In this document: piece after piece, positions 36,746 to 43,932 of the stretch
Layout: each line of letters opens with the position of its first letter
Position numbering within the stretch: position 1 is the stretch's first letter
From: Pseudomonadota bacterium
Lineage (GTDB): Bacteria; Pseudomonadota; Gammaproteobacteria; Xanthomonadales; Xanthomonadaceae
DNA length: 43,932 bases
NCBI GenBank assembly: GCA_018242445.1
Contig: JAFEBW010000031.1
Coordinates: forward strand, 1 to 43,932
Reading direction: 5' to 3'
Position numbers and translations under genes: made by a program
The notes under the pieces: generated by a model
Databases searched by the model: none
Told to the model about the DNA's origin: nothing
The model's input: only the letters and a program-made list of their open reading frames with translations

Positions 36746-38541
36746 TCAGCGCAATTCCTGCGCCACGTCGAAGCCATCGATGCGCCGGCCCAGCAGGTCG
36801 AAGGCGAGCACCAGTTCGAACATCAGCACACCCGCGCCGCACAGCCCCGCCAGCAGTGCGCCGACCTGCGGACTGGCGAAGCGCTCGCCGAGCAACCAGA
36901 TCAGGCCACCCAGCAGCGCCACCGGCAGCAAGGCCAACACCATCGCCACCATGTAGCCGCCCATCAGGATCAGGCGTTGCCCCATCACCTCCAGCCCGCG
37001 CCCGCCCGCCGTGCCGCTGCCGCTCCAAGCGGGGAAATACAGCATGCCGGCGAACGGCAGGCACAGCATCAGCCCGCACAACAAGGGCGCCAGCACCGCC
37101 ACGCCCGCGGCGACCTCCAGCATGAGGTTCGGAGCGAGCGGCGCATGGTCGACGCCATGCAGGGCAACCTGCGCGCCGACCAGCAGCAACAACCACGTCA
37201 CCGCGCTCATCACCGCCCACGGCGCGAGCACCTCGCCCAGGGCGATCTGCCAGCCCGGCAGCGGCGCGGACTTGAGGATGTCCAGCGTCTGCAAACTGCC
37301 GCGCAGGCGGGCGATGAACAGCATCGGCCCGAGCATCAGCAGCCACGCGCCCGCCATGGCCACGATCATGCCGGCGACGGTCAGGATCGGTTGGCGCGCG
37401 GGATCGGCGGCCAACCACTGGCACAGCGCGAACAACGCCACCCCGGCGATCACGAAACTGCGCAGGCGGTAGAAGCCGCCCATCGCGATCAAGCCTTTCC
37501 ACAGGAAGGCGATCGGCGCGAAGCCCGTCCCGAGCAGCCGGAACGGTTCGCCACGCGGCTTCGTCGGTTTGCGCTCGCGCAGGTTGCCGGAGCGCAGGGC
37601 CGCCAGCCGCTCGGCGCGACGACGGGCGAAGGCCAGCGAAGCGTCCTCGAACGACACCTGCGCACGCACCACCCACAGGTAATGCGCGATCAGCAGGCCC
37701 AGCGCCGGCAGCAACGCCAGCCAGAAAGCGCTCGCATCGGTTGCGAACAACGGCGCCACCGCCCAGCGGAATGGTGTCAACAGCCAACTCAGTGGCGCGG
37801 TACCGGCGATGCCGTCGAACCAGTGCAACAGCGCCGGCGGATCGGCCAGCACGGCGGTTTGCGGAAGATGCAGCACGCCGCGCAGCGACCACCAGCACGC
37901 CAGCGCCAGCACGATCGCCACGCCGGCCACCAGCGCGCGGCGTCGCCACGGGCGCAGCCCCAGATCGAGCAGGCGCTCGCGGGTGAACGCGGCACCCAAC
38001 TCGTGCAACTGGCCCATCGACATCAGCACCCAGTAACCGATCGCGTAGTGCAGGCGATTGATGCCCAATGCCGCGCCGCGATGCAGTAACACGCTCATCA
38101 GCAAGGCCGAGAAGGCGATGCCCAGTTGCGCGCGCAGCAGCGCATAGTGGATCAGGGTGGTGCGCGTGAGCGGCGCGGGGAACAGGAAGGCGATCTCGGC
38201 TTCGCTGAAGGCCAGCCGCGCGCGACCATCGGCGAACAACCAGATGCCCAGCGTCAACAGCGCAAGCGCCGTGGCCGCCAGCGCGCCCAGGCCGACCGAT
38301 TGCGCCGGGGTCAGCGTGAAGACCGTGTGCACCGTGTTCGAGTGATGATCCTGCCCCAGCCGGCGGCCGAAGATGAGGTAGAAATAAGCCAGCGCGGCCA
38401 GTGCGCCGAACAGGTACTTGGGCTGGCGCAGGCGCAGCAGGCGCTGGCGCAGGCTGTTGTACAGCGACATCGCATGCAGCCAGAACAGCGCCGCGGCCGC
38501 GTGCGGCCGCCCGCCGCGCAGTGCAGCCGGACTCACCGCAT

Positions 38542-38545
<4 letters not shown>
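36746..38545 (-). CDS. ABC exporter permease subunit
   Basis: This encodes 599 residues with about 12 hydrophobic segments (for example YLFGALAALAYFYLIFG, LAATALALLTLGIWLFA, VIVLALACWWSL, LLMLGPMLFIARL). The pattern matches the putative ABC exporter family of large permeases partnered by a single ATPase. A cytoplasmic loop rich in Arg (about 310-345, FARRRAERLAALRSGN) lies mid-protein. The ATG overlaps the ATPase stop as ATGA (38542-38545), so the two subunits are coupled. The substrate is unknown. No second permease gene is nearby, so a homodimer is likely. Confidence 0.85.
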
Positions 38546-39279
<734 letters not shown>

Positions 39280-39331
39280 CGGCGGCCCGCGATCACCGGG
39301 CCGCCATGCCCTGCATGCACCATCGACAGCC

Positions 39332-42061
<2,730 letters not shown>

Positions 42062-42805
42062 GGTTCCTCCGCCGCGCGGCAGTCCCGCGCCGGTGCTGTC
42101 GATGGTTCGGCCAGTTTAGCGCAGGCGGCCCATCGACAGCGGCCGTAACGTCGATGCCGATCCGGTCATCGGCACATCGATCGACACGACCCTTGGCGTT
42201 CCACGTTGATCGACCGTGGGCATCGAAACACACGCCGCTTAGAGACGGGCTTAACATCAAAAACGTGACCGGTTTGCGCATTTCTCCCGCATGACGGGCA
42301 TGCAAAGGTTCGGCCGCGCCTCGCATCCCGTCCGGTATTGACGCATCGCATCATCCATCTCGAGTTCATCCATCCTAGGTCGGGAAACCTCCCGGCATGC
42401 CCCGTGCACACCCTGTTGGATCGCATTGTTTGTGAGTTTTCAATGCACAGATGTGGATGCGAACGAGCGCGGCATGCGCGCCGGCCTTCCGCCTGTTTCA
42501 CGCCAGGGAACGGGTATCGCGCCGGCTTGCTTTGCTGCGTCGCATCACAGCATGAACAAAATTTCATCGCCACGTGCGGAATCGCCGAGTAGGTTCGCCG
42601 CGTTCGCACGAGACACCGCGAATGCGGCGCGGAAATGGCCCTGCGGATCGCGGCACGGGGCAACGCCGGGTTACACGACGGGTCATCGGATCGGCACGCC
42701 GTTCGCGGCAAACCGTCGCCGCAGCAATCAACGCACCAACCAGCGCCCAACACGAAGGCGCGGCATCCAACCACATTCCACTTACGCCAATCGGGGCTCC
42801 TCACA
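42062..42805. other. 744-base gene-free region between divergent aceE and S53 protease
   Basis: Both neighbours read outward from here. Besides the aceE dyad there is a bulged hairpin TCGATGCCGAT/ATCGGCacATCGA at 42151-42180. The rest (about 42200-42800) is less GC-rich than coding DNA. Open frames on both strands have codon and residue composition unlike proteins (very high Arg, Cys, Ser) and none has a convincing start. It may hold a long leader or small RNA, but I cannot define one. Confidence 0.5.
42095..42140 (-). promoter_or_regulatory. Inverted 11-mers flanking the likely aceE promoter
   Basis: GCTGTCGATGG (42095-42105) and CCATCGACAGC (42130-42140) are perfect inverse complements 24 bases apart. 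Between them the minus strand has GCTAAACT, a possible -10 (TAAACT). This could be an operator or a long stem of 11 bp in the leader. No PdhR-type site was recognised. Confidence 0.45.
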
Positions 42806-43932
42806 ATGAACATGCTTCGCAAGTCGTCACTCGCACTGGCCTGCACGGCAGCGATGTTCGCGGTCGGTTCGGCCAGCGCCGCCGACTCGTTGATGGTCGT
42901 CGCCCATCCCACCTACATGCGCCACGGCGATGCCGTGATGGGCGCGCTCCCGCAGAGCCACACCATCCATTTCAGCGTGTCGCTGAAGATGCGCGACCGC
43001 GCCGGGCTGGACGCCTTCATCGCCGGCCTGAAGCAGCACAAGAACAAGCCGATGACCACGGCGCAGTTCATGGCCAAGCACGCGCCGACGCAGGCGCAGG
43101 TCGATTCCGTCGTCGGCTGGCTCAAGGGCCAGGGCTTCGGCAACATCGTCGTCGCCCCGAACCGCATGCTGGTCTCGGCCACCGGCAACGCCGGGCAGGT
43201 GAACCGCTCGTTCTACACGACGATGATGCAGGTGCGCACGCACGACGGCCGCATCGCCTACGGCAACACCCTCGAGGCGCGCATCCCCTCCGCGCAGCAG
43301 AACAACGTGCTCGGCGTGGTCGGCCTGCAGACGGTGAATCAGGCGCACACCTTCTTCCGCATCGCCCATCCGCATTCGGGCGTGCACACGATGGCCGTCA
43401 CCGGCCACAACCCGACCGACTTCCCGTCGATCTACGGCGCCGGCAACACGGCGACGGCCGCCGGCGTGACCGTGGGCATCTTCACGCAGGGCGACCTGTC
43501 GCAGTCGATCCAGGACCTGAATGCGTTCACCTCGCAGAACGGCCTGGCCTCGGTGACCACGCAGGAAGTGGATACCGACGGCAAGGGCACCGACACCAGC
43601 GGCATCGGCGAATGGGATCTGGACAGCCAGGACATCGTCGGCATGGGCGGCGGCGCGGTCGGCAAGCTCATCCTGTACCAGACCCCGCAGTTGACCGATC
43701 AGGACATGATCGACAACTTCAACACCATCGTGTCGGCCAACGCGGCCAAGATCATCAACGTGTCGATCGGCGGCTGCGAAACCTCTTCGCAGGGCGCCAG
43801 CGCGAACGCTTCCGATCAGGCGTTCTCGCAGGGCGTGGCGCAGGGCCAGACCTTCTCGATCTCCACCGGCGACTCCGGCGCGGACGAGTGCGGCAACGGC
43901 GGCACCACCCCGAGCTGGCCGGCCAACTCGCA
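42806..43932 (+). CDS. S53 family (sedolisin/xanthomonalisin-like) secreted protease, 3' end beyond window
   Basis: At least 375 residues are visible and the frame is open at the window edge. A signal peptide (about 1-25, ASA/ADS) precedes a Pro-kumamolisin-type propeptide (about 28-190: HTIHFSVSLKMRD, MTTAQFMAKHAPTQAQVD, FYTTMMQVRT). The catalytic domain follows from about 200. Glu269 and Asp273 (GEWDLDSQD) fit the sedolisin Glu/Asp pair, and Asp356 in STGDSGADEC fits the oxyanion Asp. The serine motif (SGTS type) lies beyond the window. These pepstatin-insensitive acid proteases are exported as zymogens and self-process at low pH. Start at 42806; an ATG two codons later is also possible. 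The ribosome binding site is weak. Confidence 0.9.
   Translation, partial: MNMLRKSSLALACTAAMFAVGSASAADSLMVVAHPTYMRHGDAVMGALPQSHTIHFSVSLKMRDRAGLDAFIAGLKQHKNKPMTTAQFMAKHAPTQAQVDSVVGWLKGQGFGNIVVAPNRMLVSATGNAGQVNRSFYTTMMQVRTHDGRIAYGNTLEARIPSAQQNNVLGVVGLQTVNQAHTFFRIAHPHSGVHTMAVTGHNPTDFPSIYGAGNTATAAGVTVGIFTQGDLSQSIQDLNAFTSQNGLASVTTQEVDTDGKGTDTSGIGEWDLDSQDIVGMGGGAVGKLILYQTPQLTDQDMIDNFNTIVSANAAKIINVSIGGCETSSQGASANASDQAFSQGVAQGQTFSISTGDSGADECGNGGTTPSWPANS

Noticed and set aside
42166..42912. A 248-codon minus-strand frame with many Cys residues
   Set aside because: It overlaps the start of the S53 protease, has no domain and no good ribosome binding site, and its composition is that of antisense/non-coding DNA.

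Overview
The window reads as chromosomal DNA of a high-GC gammaproteobacterium of the Xanthomonadales/Lysobacterales, most likely in the Rhodanobacter/Dyella neighbourhood. The grounds are gammaproteobacterial gene orders (ftsK-lolA-rarA; rpoZ-spoT-...-recG), a large TonB-dependent receptor, a sedolisin (S53) protease, a homodimeric AceE, REP-associated transposases, and many short palindromic repeats between genes. This is inferred from gene content; no rRNA or tRNA gene is present to confirm it.

Layout. (1) 1-3121 is a decayed accessory edge: a REP-associated transposase running off the left end, an IS91-type transposase fragment fused to it in the same open frame, the tail of a second REP-associated transposase, an unknown lipoprotein and a helix-turn-helix remnant. 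(2) 3233-8700 is a metal-response block on the minus strand: a MerR-type regulator translationally coupled to a CPC P-type ATPase, then a PAS-PAS-GGDEF diguanylate cyclase and a secreted cupredoxin. The regulator/ATPase promoter and the cupredoxin promoter share the core TTGACTCTGGAGT. (3) 8696-13573 is the housekeeping block ftsK-lolA-rarA. (4) 13814-18590 holds a membrane Ser/Thr kinase with a TPR-like C-terminal half (plus strand), an M14-type metallopeptidase and an FHA-GGDEF protein. (5) 18672-25262 holds a zinc alcohol dehydrogenase and the block rpoZ-spoT-ridA-recG with a clear sigma-70 promoter. (6) 25324-32872 holds a TonB-dependent receptor divergent from slt, which overlaps an NAD(P)-binding epimerase-like gene, then a secreted protein of unknown function with a strong terminator. 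(7) 33022-39279 holds a secreted FecR-like/DUF6600-type protein, a GAF-GGDEF cyclase and a two-gene ABC exporter. (8) 39332-43932 holds aceE, a 744-base gene-free stretch, and the first part of an S53 protease cut by the right end.

How it works together. Three diguanylate cyclases with different sensors (PAS, FHA, GAF) lie within 30 kb, alongside (p)ppGpp metabolism and a Ser/Thr kinase, so signalling is well represented. The metal genes look like one small regulon with two promoters. Envelope and secretion functions (lolA, slt, TonB receptor, ABC exporter, S53 protease, unknown secreted proteins) make up much of the rest.

The most unusual features are repeat-driven changes to genes: a palindromic repeat lying in frame between two copies of a YHS domain in the P-type ATPase, a G-rich intergenic repeat that also occurs in frame inside aceE, and an 18-bp triplication carrying the Shine-Dalgarno sequence of the TonB receptor. 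I saw no CRISPR array, prophage, integron, or obvious new defence system.
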